Source of the DNA: Woeseia sp.
GTDB lineage: Bacteria > Pseudomonadota > Gammaproteobacteria > Steroidobacterales > Woeseiaceae
DNA: 15,432 nt
NCBI GenBank assembly: GCA_018701055.1
Contig: JABIUH010000158.1
Coordinates: 1 to 15,432 of the forward strand
Direction of reading: 5' to 3'
The notes under the pieces were generated by a model, which saw only the letters and a program-made list of their open reading frames with translations, searched no databases and was not told the origin of the DNA. The position numbers were made by a program, and so were the translations under genes. Positions 1 through 7,468 of the stretch are shown one piece after another (the first letter of the stretch is position 1; every line of letters begins with the position of its first letter).

Positions 1-9
1 GCGCCGCCC

Positions 10-30
10 GCCGGTGGGGTCTCCACCGGC
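10..30 (+). terminator. GC-rich stem-loop upstream of the helicase gene
   Basis: A perfect 8-bp inverted repeat, GCCGGTGG and CCACCGGC, is separated by the loop GGTCT and followed by CATTTCC, a poor T-tract. It ends about 24 bases before the helicase start codon. It could be the terminator of a gene left of the window or a structured element in the helicase leader. Helicases of this group are often cold-regulated through their leaders, but nothing here proves that. The structure is visible; the role is uncertain. Confidence 0.5.
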
Positions 31-54
31 ATTTCCTGAATTTAGAGCAATGTG

Positions 55-2118
55 ATGTCCAAGTCCGATGCCAAGGCTGGCACGACCAGTTTCCGTGACC
101 TTAATTTATCCGAACCATTAGTAAAGGTGCTGAATGATATCGGCTATGAGACGCCTACGCCCATTCAGAGTCAGGCGATACCGCATTTGCTGGCGGGTCG
201 GGACATCCTAGGGCATGCGCCAACGGGTACGGGCAAGACAGCGGCGTTCGCGCTGCCGCTTCTCTCCGGTATTGACGTTAAGAGCAATAAAATCCAGGTA
301 CTGACATTGACGCCAACCCGCGAGCTGGCCATTCAAGTAGCTGAAGCGTTTCAACACTATGCGTCCTACATTAAAGACTTTCACGTTCTGCCCGTTTACG
401 GCGGACAGGAATATGGCGGTCAAATTAGACAACTAAAACGCGGTGTGCAGGTTGTTGTTGGTACACCCGGCCGTCTCAAGGATCACATCCGCAAGGGTAC
501 TTTGAAGCTCGACGGATTACGGGCACTGGTGTTGGACGAAGCTGACGAAATGCTACGTATGGGATTCATTGAAGAGGTGGAGTGGATACTGGAACAGACG
601 CCTGATAAGCGTCAGATGGCATTGTTTTCAGCGACGATGCCGAAACAGGTTGAACGAATCGCTCGCCGCTATTTGAATGATCCGCAGGAAATTTCGATCA
701 AGTCGAAGACCGCAACCGCAGAAACTATTCGACAACGGTATTGGCAGGTTAGCGGTGTACACAAACTTGATGCACTTACGCGGATACTGGAAGTTGAAAC
801 CTTCGATGCAATTTTGATGTTTGTTCGCACGAAAGTTGCGACGACAGAGCTTGCCGAGAAACTTGAGGCTCGCGGCTACGCCGCCGCTGCGATGAACGGC
901 GATATGGCTCAAAATCATCGCGAGAAAACGGTCGAGCGATTGAAGAACGGATCTCTCGATATTTTGGTTGCCACCGATGTTGCAGCACGTGGTCTCGACG
1001 TTCAAAGAATAAGTCACGTTATTAACTATGATGTTCCTTATGACATTGAGGCGTACATTCACCGCATCGGTCGTACGGGCAGAGCAGGGCGGAGTGGTGA
1101 TGCAATCCTGTTTGTAGCACCGCGTGAACGACGCATGTTGGCCGCGATCGAAAAGGCGACACGGCAGAAAATCGAACAATTAGTGTTGCCGACCACAGAA
1201 ACCGTCAACAACAAGCGCATTGCTGATTTCAAGCAGAAAATTACAGACACGCTGGCCGTCGGTGAGCTTGCGTTCATGCAGGGTTTGATTGAGCAATACC
1301 GCCAGGAGCATGACGTGCCCGCCGTTGAAATTGCTGCTGCTCTGGCAAAGATGTCTACCGGTGGTAAATCGATGTTACTCAGTGCGGATAAATTCAAAGA
1401 CAAAGGTAAAGGTAAAAGCAAAGATAATGGCCATGAAAAGAATAGCAATAAGGCCCAAAGGAAGCCGCATCGGGAGACCGGAGAAGGACAGGAACGCTTC
1501 CGGATTGAGGTAGGTCATGTGCATGGCGTTAAGCCCGGAAACATCGTTGGCGCCATTGCAAACGAATCTGGATTAGATGGCGAGCATATCGGGTCAATCG
1601 AAATTGACTCGGAATTTAGTTTGATCGATCTACCTGTCGGCATGCCCGACGACGTATTGATCGACCTGAAGAAGACCCGGATTTGTGGTCAGTTGATGAA
1701 CATCAGTCGGCACGGTGAAGCTCAACCGGGTAAACGAAAGAGTAAGCCAAATTCAAAGGGACGTTCTGAGGGTAAGTCAAAGCCAAGAGGACATTCAGAT
1801 AGTAAGCCAAGTCCAAAAGCACGCGCCGAAGGCAAGTCAAAGCCAAAAGGATATTCAGATAGTAAGCCAAGCCCGAAAGTACGCGCCGAAGGCAAGTCAA
1901 AGCCAAAAAGATATTCAGATAGTAAGCCAAGTCCAAAAGCACGCGCCGAAGGTAAGTCGAAGCCCAAAGCGCATTCAAAAGATAAGCCGAGTCCAAAAGG
2001 ACGTTCAGAGGGTAAGCCAAGTCCCAAAGCACGCTTAAAGGGCAAGCTCAAGATAAAATCCACTGTAAATACCAAAGTCAGGGGTAAACCAAAGTCTTCG
2101 TCGCGCGGAGCTAAGTGA
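55..2118 (+). CDS. deaD: DEAD-box ATP-dependent RNA helicase, DeaD/CsdA type
   Basis: This cytoplasmic ATP-dependent RNA helicase remodels structured RNA, typically in ribosome assembly and cold-stress mRNA turnover. All core motifs are present in order: a Q-motif region (FRDLNLS through PTPIQ, about residues 13-38), Walker A APTGTGKT near 55-62, PTRELA near 87-92, TPGRL near 137-141, DEAD at about 161-164, SAT near 192-194, TDVAARGLD near 307-315 and HRIGRTGRAGR near 336-346. Residues 480-552 fit the DbpA-type RNA-binding domain. A lysine/serine/proline-rich tail of about 130 residues follows, made largely of 20-residue repeats. I chose ATG 55; an in-frame GTG at 52 is the alternative, and the Shine-Dalgarno match is weak for both. 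At 687 residues it is longer than the usual 570-640 because of the tail. No downstream gene appears co-transcribed. Confidence 0.95.
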   Translation: MSKSDAKAGTTSFRDLNLSEPLVKVLNDIGYETPTPIQSQAIPHLLAGRDILGHAPTGTGKTAAFALPLLSGIDVKSNKIQVLTLTPTRELAIQVAEAFQHYASYIKDFHVLPVYGGQEYGGQIRQLKRGVQVVVGTPGRLKDHIRKGTLKLDGLRALVLDEADEMLRMGFIEEVEWILEQTPDKRQMALFSATMPKQVERIARRYLNDPQEISIKSKTATAETIRQRYWQVSGVHKLDALTRILEVETFDAILMFVRTKVATTELAEKLEARGYAAAAMNGDMAQNHREKTVERLKNGSLDILVATDVAARGLDVQRISHVINYDVPYDIEAYIHRIGRTGRAGRSGDAILFVAPRERRMLAAIEKATRQKIEQLVLPTTETVNNKRIADFKQKITDTLAVGELAFMQGLIEQYRQEHDVPAVEIAAALAKMSTGGKSMLLSADKFKDKGKGKSKDNGHEKNSNKAQRKPHRETGEGQERFRIEVGHVHGVKPGNIVGAIANESGLDGEHIGSIEIDSEFSLIDLPVGMPDDVLIDLKKTRICGQLMNISRHGEAQPGKRKSKPNSKGRSEGKSKPRGHSDSKPSPKARAEGKSKPKGYSDSKPSPKVRAEGKSKPKRYSDSKPSPKARAEGKSKPKAHSKDKPSPKGRSEGKPSPKARLKGKLKIKSTVNTKVRGKPKSSSRGAK
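1741..2040 (+). repeat. Five tandem 60-bp coding repeats in the helicase tail
   Basis: Five consecutive 60-base units start at 1741, 1801, 1861, 1921 and 1981. The three central units are the most alike; the outer two have diverged. Each encodes a 20-residue unit of the form SKPxxKxRxEGKSKPxxxSD, itself made of two related halves around SKP. All units keep the helicase frame. The pattern indicates in-frame tandem duplication of a basic, disordered, probably RNA-binding tail. Copy number could vary between strains. Confidence 0.95.
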
Positions 2119-2248
2119 GAACACTCGCTAATTAGCAAGTTGTCATGACGTCGTCTGCATCCGAATAGCCGCTAGTCTGTCAGCAGAACTCGGCGGGTGA
2201 TATTCCGTTTCTTTGGTGTTCTGCGACAGCTTCGATAAAATTGCCGTG

Positions 2249-2281
2249 GGCGACCGCGCATGGTTTCGCCGCAATATTTTT
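2249..2281 (+). terminator. Possible weak terminator after the helicase gene
   Basis: GGCGA at 2249-2253 can pair with TCGCC at 2266-2270 across a 12-base loop, followed within a few bases by five Ts ending at 2281. The stem is short and the loop long, so this is only a candidate. It lies about 130 bases past the helicase stop. Confidence 0.25.
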
Positions 2282-2377
2282 GCGCCGGGGTTTTTCGCCC
2301 AAAGTCGCACAATGCCGAGATCTAAGCGCGAGTATCGTTAAGCCAACACATTGACATTCTGTACGAGGGACAGACAG

Positions 2378-2482
2378 ATGAAAAATGTTTTGGCTACGCT
2401 GGTTGCTGCACCAGCTGCCTCCGTGCTGAACGGAGTGCCGGCAACCGGCACAATTAAATGGTTAAATTGGACGGCCAGTTAA
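2378..2482 (+). CDS. Possible 34-residue small protein or gene remnant
   Basis: ATG at 2378 is preceded by GAGGGA seven bases upstream, a good Shine-Dalgarno site. The product starts like a signal peptide (MKNVLATLVAAPAAS) and ends with ATGTIKWLN before a TAA stop. That final segment resembles the start of cold-shock domain proteins (TGTVKWFN), but the KGFGF continuation is absent in all frames that I read. It may be a real tiny peptide, a decayed fragment or chance. A perfect 7-bp inverted repeat, GTGCCGG/CCGGCAC with loop CAA, lies inside it at 2435-2451. I do not assign a function. Confidence 0.3.
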   Translation: MKNVLATLVAAPAASVLNGVPATGTIKWLNWTAS

Positions 2483-2490
2483 ATTAACTG
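2476..2490. repeat. Perfect 15-bp palindrome CAGTTAA-A-TTAACTG
   Basis: CAGTTAA at 2476-2482 and its exact reverse complement at 2484-2490 flank a single A. It is AT-rich and supplies stop codons on both strands. It resembles a dimeric regulator site in form, but no adjacent gene makes an obvious target. Confidence 0.4.
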
Positions 2491-2607
2491 ACTTAATCCA
2501 ATTGCTTGTACTGCCTCTAGAATACCAATTGCGGTCATTCTGTTTAGCCGTACGCCGGCGAATTCGTCATCAGTCAGAGAATCGCCTCGCAAGCGGCGGC
2601 GCAACAA
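2479..2607 (-). CDS. Possible 42-residue small ORF, minus strand
   Basis: A minus-strand reading frame from TTG 2607 to TAA 2479 encodes 42 residues with protein-like composition: an arginine-rich start LLRRRLRGDS, an acidic LTDDEF turn, then a hydrophobic helix-like end. There is no ATG, and an in-frame stop lies just upstream of the TTG. Its stop codon overlaps the stop of the opposing ORF ending at 2482. It could be a remnant of a longer gene. No family is recognised. Confidence 0.15.
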   Translation of the reverse strand: MLRRRLRGDSLTDDEFAGVRLNRMTAIGILEAVQAIGLSQLI

Positions 2608-2674
2608 ATCGTTCGCCTAAATAGATCTGACCTCTTTACCGCGATGGAGGCACACAATTGCAATGGTTCATTTC

Positions 2675-2697
2675 ATCGGCTACGGCCGATATTTTAT
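2675..2697 (+). terminator. UACG-tetraloop hairpin with short T-run
   Basis: ATCGGC at 2675-2680 pairs perfectly with GCCGAT at 2685-2690 around a TACG loop, a stable UNCG-type tetraloop, followed by ATTTTAT. It has the form of a short intrinsic terminator ahead of the broken dioxygenase. A six-base-pair stem and a T-run of four make it only moderately convincing. Confidence 0.35.
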
Positions 2698-2751
2698 ACT
2701 CGAGCGATCAACATCCGCAGACCCGCAAACGTGGGCACCAGGAGAACTTTA

Positions 2752-3725
2752 GTGGGAATAGCGTATTTCGATAATTAGGCCACGATTCAGAGCGTCGTCG
2801 AAGCCTTGCGGCGTGATGGTGCGGTCGTCGTAACCAACGGGGCCGAGCATGATTTGATCGATACCGTTATATCCGAATTGCGGCCGAAACTTGATTCGGT
2901 AGGGCTCAATACGCTCGGCGATTTTAACGGTAGCAGCACGCTGCGAGCGGCATTTGGCTTGCTGCGAGCAGCGCCGCCGCTCTGATGGACCACGATCTAG
3001 CGCTTGCCGTCGCGGACGAGATTCTCTTGCCGCATTGCGCAACTTATACGCTTGGTAGCATGACTGCGATCGAAATAATGTCCGGCGAGTCCGGCCAGGC
3101 ATTACACCGGGATGATTCTTTATATCCGCTCGAGAACCCAGGAATGGAACTTCTAATGGGCGCTATGTGGGCGCTGGATGATTTCACGGTGGAGAACGGT
3201 GGTACCCGCGTTGTACCGCGCAGCCACCGTTTCCTCCGGTCCTGGCATCTGCCCGATGTTACTAAATGGGAATCGACGGTGATGCCAAAAGGCTCCGTTC
3301 TTTTTTACCTGGGTTCGACCTGGCATGGAGGCGGCGCGAACAACAGTGAGGGGTCGCGCATGGGACTAATCAACACTTACTCTCTTGGGTGGCTGCGGCA
3401 GAAATCGAATCAGTACCTGGATACGCCGCCGGATGTTGCGATCCAATTCGGGCCGCGTATGCGTGCGCTACTGGGCTACATGCCACATGGCAGTGGCGAT
3501 GACAGAATCGGCACTTTCCGCGGCGACTGTCCTGCCTGGGTCGATACGCCCCCGAACCGGCATGGCGAGAGGAGCGAGGGCAGATTGGATAGGCAGAAGA
3601 CGCGGACGCGCAGGACGGCGTCTGATCCGACTTATCAGACAGACCTGCGGGCGAGATACCGATACACCGGCCAGGACACGGCCACCATTGCCACCGCATA
3701 CACGGCGGTTTCTCTTTCGACGTAG
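2752..3725 (+). pseudogene. Phytanoyl-CoA dioxygenase (PhyH) family gene, disrupted
   Basis: The family comprises Fe(II)/2-oxoglutarate-dependent oxygenases. GGAG at 2741-2744 precedes a GTG at 2752, and the frame then meets TAG at 2776-2778. Homologous-looking sequence (SVVEALRRDGAVVV) continues in that frame to a TGA near 2981. The remainder, from about 2976, lies in another frame, opening at ATG 2985 with LALAVADEILL. One missing base around 2965-2980 would restore continuity. The downstream part keeps the iron ligands His (3105) and Asp (3111) in HRD, the distal His (3324) in TWHGGG, and the 2-oxoglutarate-type Arg (3357). Past about 3550 the sequence stops looking like the family and overlaps the convergent permease gene by 91 bases, so the native stop may also be lost. 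Decay and sequencing errors are both possible; the substrate is unknown. Confidence 0.75.
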
Positions 3726-4933
3726 ACCTGGAATAACGTAATGATGGCCCACGCGATCAGGCAGAAGATCGTGCTGTAAGGGTGGCCCCACGCCAGGATC
3801 GGACGTTCGGTGTCGGGCTCGCGCTTCCGCATTACCAAAACGCCGATAATCAACGCGAGATAAAGCGGTACAAACAGGAATACAGAAAACAACAGAAGAA
3901 ACTCAAAGCCGCCCAACAAAATCAGTCCGACTGATACTGCCCAGGTAAATACAACTGCCCAGACAGGATTGCCGCCTTTGCCGACAACACCCGCCTGGCG
4001 TGCGGCGAAACCATCCTCCGAAAGTGCCTGGAGAATCCGAGGTCCGGTCATGTACTCGAGATTCTGATGACTTAGTAAAATCAGTATGGCGGCAACAACG
4101 ATGACGGTGCCGGCTGCCGGGTGCACGGCAAGCTCGAGCGCACGTGCCAGCGCCAGTTCGCTTCCAATAAGTGGTGCCAGTCCGACGCTATTCACGAGTG
4201 CGAGATTCAGCAATATGTACAAAACGATGACGATAACCATGCCTTTGATGCAGGATCTCGCTACCGCACCGGGGCCGCCTTGAATTTCACCGCTGAAGTA
4301 CGACGCATACAACCAACCGTCGTAGGTAAAGATGATAGTTGCGATCACCAGACTCCAGTCATTGTATGAGCGATCCACAGACACAGAATCTGCCGCGCTG
4401 ATCTCTGTAGCGCCCGCAAAAAACAGCACAAGTGCCAATACAAATACGAACAGCCCGATCAAAGAGGTTGCGGTTTCCTGGATCAGTGCACCTAGACCGA
4501 TTCCGCGCAGCTGAATTGCGGCGAAGAGGCTTGTCACCGCAATGGCGAGCGGCGTACTCCACGCTGACGATTCAGGAATCAGAATGGAAACAAACTCGAT
4601 AATGACCACCGCTTTCAGGGCGAGATCCGCAGCATAAGTGAGCCAGTCTGCCCAACCTATGACGAAGCCGGTGTAAGGCCCATATGCGCGGCGTATCAGC
4701 GAGTAAAAGCCGCCCGATCGCGGCGTCATGCCGACCAGTTCGACAGTAACGGCTGTGCTCAGCAGTACAAACAGACCCGCGAACAGCCAGAGTGCGAGGT
4801 ACAACGTGGAATCCGTGATGACCTCGGCGATTTCACCGGGGCCGCGCAGGATACCGAGGCCAATAACACCGCCAACGGTGACGGCGAGCACGAATCGGCT
4901 GGGCAGTGTCCGCGTAGGATTAACCTGTGTCAC
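3635..4933 (-). CDS. APC-superfamily amino acid permease
   Basis: This inner-membrane permease probably takes up an amino acid or amine by proton symport or exchange. Its first membrane segment carries GGVIGLGILRGPG (about residues 21-33), a variant of the glycine-rich substrate-binding motif of APC transporters (GxGIFxxPG). About twelve hydrophobic segments follow, including LTYAADLALKAVVIIEF and a conserved NLEYMTGPRILQALSEDG stretch. At 432 residues it has the normal length for the AA_permease_2 family. I start it at GTG 4933, which has GAGG seven bases upstream; an in-frame TTG at 4990 would add 19 polar residues that look non-membrane and are less likely. It is last in the minus-strand cassette, 99 bases after the cupin gene, and its 3' end overlaps the broken dioxygenase. 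The substrate cannot be read from the sequence. Confidence 0.9.
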   Translation of the reverse strand: MTQVNPTRTLPSRFVLAVTVGGVIGLGILRGPGEIAEVITDSTLYLALWLFAGLFVLLSTAVTVELVGMTPRSGGFYSLIRRAYGPYTGFVIGWADWLTYAADLALKAVVIIEFVSILIPESSAWSTPLAIAVTSLFAAIQLRGIGLGALIQETATSLIGLFVFVLALVLFFAGATEISAADSVSVDRSYNDWSLVIATIIFTYDGWLYASYFSGEIQGGPGAVARSCIKGMVIVIVLYILLNLALVNSVGLAPLIGSELALARALELAVHPAAGTVIVVAAILILLSHQNLEYMTGPRILQALSEDGFAARQAGVVGKGGNPVWAVVFTWAVSVGLILLGGFEFLLLFSVFLFVPLYLALIIGVLVMRKREPDTERPILAWGHPYSTIFCLIAWAIITLFQVYVERETAVYAVAMVAVSWPVYRYLARRSV

Positions 4934-5032
4934 ATTCGTGCCTCGAACGTGTTCGGTTTGAAATCGATACGCGATTCCTCGCTTTACCAATTCGTGCGGA
5001 TTGACCCCTGATCACAATCCTCCCGGCTAACC

Positions 5033-5377
5033 CTAGCTCACAATCAAATAAACTTTGCGAACAGTGTCCACTACTTCGGCTGTGCCTTTCCACCCTTTTG
5101 GGAAAACCCAGCTATCGCCCGCTTTAATTTCAGTGACCTGCCCTGATTCGGAGGTCAGGATCCAATGACCCTTTAGCAAGTGGCAGAACTCCGTGATATT
5201 CAAGTCCAGCTGCAATTTTCCAGGGGCGCATTCCCATGTGCCGGCAGTAAGATTTCCTTCCCCGTAGAAACTGGAGTCGGTCTGTTTTGGCAAGTCGCCG
5301 ATGGGTGCACCGAAAGATTCACAATCGACTAAGTCTGTTAGCGCCGCACACTGATGTTGAACACTGATTTCTGGCAT
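5033..5377 (-). CDS. Small cupin-domain protein (COG3450-like), copy 1
   Basis: This is a single-domain cupin of 114 residues with the hallmark late motif: KAGDSWVFPKGWKGT followed by EVVDTVRKVYLIV. That fits the COG3450/Cupin_3 group related to ureidoglycine aminohydrolase-like folds. The early motif includes ITEFCHLLKGHWIL, so the usual metal-binding histidine pattern is only partly present (one Glu and one His visible). ATG 5377 has GAGGAA eight bases upstream. It is paralogous to the cupin at 6773-7135 and lies between an MFS transporter gene and an APC permease gene, which suggests a role in small-molecule catabolism or sensing. No reaction can be assigned; isolated proteins of this group are mostly uncharacterised. 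Confidence 0.88.
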   Translation of the reverse strand: MPEISVQHQCAALTDLVDCESFGAPIGDLPKQTDSSFYGEGNLTAGTWECAPGKLQLDLNITEFCHLLKGHWILTSESGQVTEIKAGDSWVFPKGWKGTAEVVDTVRKVYLIVS

Positions 5378-5537
5378 TACTTCTATTCCTCAACTAAAAA
5401 ATTCGACTATTCGGGACGGACGCGAAATGGTTAATGTTGCAGTGTCGAGCTGGCTACCTTGCCTATAGGATCCTGCACGCGTCAGCAAAGAATTAAGTGG
5501 TGTCTTTATGAACTAACTTTCTTACGGTATTGGATGC

Positions 5538-6755
5538 TCAAGATGAGTCGGCGAGCGCCGGAATCGTCTTTTTCAACATCAAGTACATATAGAGATAGAC
5601 AAGCATCGCCGCAATGGACGCGATCGCACACACGATGAATACGCCGTTGTATCCAAAGCCATAGGCCAGTACCGACGCCCCGATATTCGGACCAAGAAAA
5701 TTACCCAAGCCCTGTGCGGCAGGAATCATTGCTGGGAAGCGACCGGACCGATCAACATTTGAGATGGTCGCTGCTTGATAAATATCCACGAAAATCCAGC
5801 AGAAGTTAAAGAAGAACATGCTGAACGCAACGGCAAAATTAGTGATACCGAAAACCAGCATGAGCACGATGCCGGCCTGAAAAACCAAGGTGACAAGCAA
5901 CGGACGTGCGAGCCCATAGCGATTGCTTAGTAGCACGGCAAACAGGGAGCCGATCACAGAGAACACGGAGGAGATCCACAACATGCTGGCGACCCATTCC
6001 GGCGAGGCATCAGAGTCTACCGTGGACAATTCGATGTAAGTCCAATAGGCGCCGATGTTGATATAGGTAAGCACGATTGCTCCCAACACCATCCATGGTA
6101 CGTAAGTCGGGACGTGGTTTTTCTCAGTTTGAGGTTCGCCGTCAGGGTTCTCGACATCTATATCGACATTCAAGGTTTGGTTGGCCGGACGCGTGGGTAG
6201 CCAAGATATAAATAAGAGGCCGACCACGTAGCTGACGATCAGCGCTATGTAGACACCCTCAATAGAGAGGTATGGCAAGAGTTTGAGTTCAGCGCCCTGC
6301 GAACCGGCGAATGCAAACAATTCAAGGCCGAACGCGAATGCAGGTCTGGAATGACCACCGATCGTTGCTACGGCAATACCGGTATAAATTCCTGCACCGA
6401 TGCCCGAGGCTAGGCGCAACCAAAGCATGGCCTCGTAACTTTGGTAAAAGATACATAATGCGTTCGCGGCAATCGCGAACAGTGCCGCACCTGCCGCCAT
6501 ATAACGACGATTAATCCTGGCAATAAATATCGCGGAGATTACAGCGCCGATCGCCAGCCCACCGAGATCGGCACCCGCCACCCGACCTACTTGGACGGCG
6601 GAGAGCCCCAGGTTGCCAACCCATGACGTGCTGATGACGGGTAGACCGACCATTACCGCATAGCCAGCGAGCGCCATGTAGATACCAATGGTCAGAGACC
6701 GCCAGTCGTCGAACTCAGTCCGATGGTGGAGAGGTTTGCTGCCGTCGTCAGTCAT
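5538..6755 (-). CDS. Major facilitator superfamily (MFS) transporter
   Basis: This 405-residue inner-membrane transporter has about twelve hydrophobic segments in two halves, separated by a charged cytoplasmic loop around residues 190-215 (rich in Asp, Glu and Asn). The cytoplasmic loop between segments 2 and 3 reads ARINRRYMAAG, matching the basic MFS motif A position (normally GxxxDRxGRR) in degenerate form. ATG 6755 lies 17 bases after the stop of the upstream cupin gene, with no strong Shine-Dalgarno site, suggesting translational coupling within one transcript. The N-terminal 20 residues are polar and precede the first membrane segment. The substrate is unknown; the cupin and amino-acid permease neighbours hint at amino acids, amines or related organic acids. 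Confidence 0.88.
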   Translation of the reverse strand: MTDDGSKPLHHRTEFDDWRSLTIGIYMALAGYAVMVGLPVISTSWVGNLGLSAVQVGRVAGADLGGLAIGAVISAIFIARINRRYMAAGAALFAIAANALCIFYQSYEAMLWLRLASGIGAGIYTGIAVATIGGHSRPAFAFGLELFAFAGSQGAELKLLPYLSIEGVYIALIVSYVVGLLFISWLPTRPANQTLNVDIDVENPDGEPQTEKNHVPTYVPWMVLGAIVLTYINIGAYWTYIELSTVDSDASPEWVASMLWISSVFSVIGSLFAVLLSNRYGLARPLLVTLVFQAGIVLMLVFGITNFAVAFSMFFFNFCWIFVDIYQAATISNVDRSGRFPAMIPAAQGLGNFLGPNIGASVLAYGFGYNGVFIVCAIASIAAMLVYLYMYLMLKKTIPALADSS

Positions 6756-6772
6756 TCTGATTTATCCAATTT

Positions 6773-7135
6773 TTACGAGCTTCGCTTAAAGGTCAGATAG
6801 GCTTTGCGGACAGTATCCAACACTTCCCAGGTTCCTTTGCTGTTGTTGTCAAAATACACGGTATCACCCGCTTTTATATCAATCGTTTCACTATCGTCCG
6901 GATGAAACAAGGCGTGCCCGTTGACGAACGTACTGATCTCGGCATCCATGACCTGCCGCATCCACGTGCCCGGCGTGCATTCCCAGATTCCGGCCTCCGA
7001 GCCGTCCTCGTTTTCGTTAATAATGCGCCCGCGAAGATTTGATACCTGCTCCGAAACAGGTAATTCCACCGGACCCCAATCATCGAGTTCCTCGGAAGGG
7101 ATATTGGCTACAGATTTGACTTGTTTAATTGCCAT
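6773..7135 (-). CDS. Small cupin-domain protein (COG3450-like), copy 2
   Basis: This 120-residue single cupin is the first gene of the minus-strand cassette. The C-terminal half reads IKAGDTVYFDNNSKGT then WEVLDTVRKAYL, clearly paralogous to the 5033-5377 product. Both also share a central W-E-C-(A/T)-P-G segment (AGIWECTPGTW here, GTWECAPGKL in copy 1). The early motif reads EISTFVNGHALFHPDD, with one Glu and two histidines that could ligate metal. ATG 7135 has AGGAGA five bases upstream, the best ribosome binding site in the cassette. A perfect inverted repeat lies about 55-72 bases upstream and may be its operator. The function is unknown; catabolic enzyme accessory or ligand-binding protein are both possible. 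Confidence 0.88.
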   Translation of the reverse strand: MAIKQVKSVANIPSEELDDWGPVELPVSEQVSNLRGRIINENEDGSEAGIWECTPGTWMRQVMDAEISTFVNGHALFHPDDSETIDIKAGDTVYFDNNSKGTWEVLDTVRKAYLTFKRSS

Positions 7136-7189
7136 GGAAATCTCCTAGAAACAACAGAAAACTTTAACGCAGTAGCCCACTGTTCGCGC

Positions 7190-7207
7190 CATTGCGTATA
7201 GGCAATG
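7190..7207. promoter_or_regulatory. Perfect inverted repeat CATTGC-N6-GCAATG upstream of cupin copy 2
   Basis: CATTGC at 7190-7195 and GCAATG at 7202-7207 are exact reverse complements around GTATAG. The centre is about 63 bases upstream of the cupin start codon, a reasonable operator position. The embedded TATAGGCAA (7197-7205) occurs, in the opposite orientation, about 80 bases upstream of the other cupin gene (5459-5467). A dimeric regulator site is plausible; the regulator is not in this window. Confidence 0.35.
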
Positions 7208-7468
7208 TAAACCAAGTCCTCGCGCGGGACTAACTGGTAGGGGCTTAGGGTTGAATTGCGTTTTCGCCAATTAGTATTACCAACTCAGACGAAACAGCGA
7301 GTAGTCGTCCTGTTCAATCGAAAATACTGCGTCGCCTAGCCCAGAACTTCTCCAGCACCAACAATGGCGCGAACCGGTAGTAACATCGTGTGTCCTTTCA
7401 ATACTGTTCAAGCATCCGGAGATCTATAGTATCTGCAGGCATCGCCGTGCTGAGATCGGCGCGAATTT

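Larger units (their letters stand above)
2119..2751. other. Gene-poor stretch between the helicase and the broken dioxygenase
   Basis: No protein of recognisable family is encoded here on either strand. The stretch holds a weak palindrome just after the helicase stop (2123-2140), a possible weak terminator (2249-2281), a small ORF with a good ribosome binding site (2378-2482), an opposing small ORF (2479-2607), a perfect 15-bp palindrome (2476-2490) and a UACG-loop hairpin (2675-2690). An ATG at 2663 opens a 29-residue ORF ending at 2752, with GAGG 12 bases upstream; it is probably fortuitous. The stretch may contain decayed coding sequence. Confidence 0.6.

Noticed and set aside
1741..2040. 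CRISPR-like repeat array
   Set aside because: The units are contiguous 60-bp tandem repeats without unique spacers and all stay in the helicase frame.
1722..2138. Open antisense and alternate-frame ORFs across the helicase tail
   Set aside because: The 60-bp repeats keep all frames open by periodicity. Only the helicase frame joins to a recognised protein, and the others have repetitive, unnatural composition.
2123..2140. Near-palindrome ACTCGCTAATTAGCAAGT after the helicase stop as a terminator
   Set aside because: It has no loop and no T-run, so it does not fit an intrinsic terminator; it may be chance.
2749..3102. Minus-strand ORF of 117 residues
   Set aside because: It is antisense to the recognisable PhyH sequence, rich in Arg and Ser, and has no family features.
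2985..3725. Functional PhyH enzyme starting at ATG 2985
   Set aside because: The family needs about 75 more N-terminal residues, which are encoded just upstream in a different frame. No ribosome binding site is evident before 2985.
4934..4990. N-terminal extension of the APC permease from TTG 4990
   Set aside because: TTG is a weak start, the added residues are polar and unlike the family, and GTG 4933 has a better placed GAGG.
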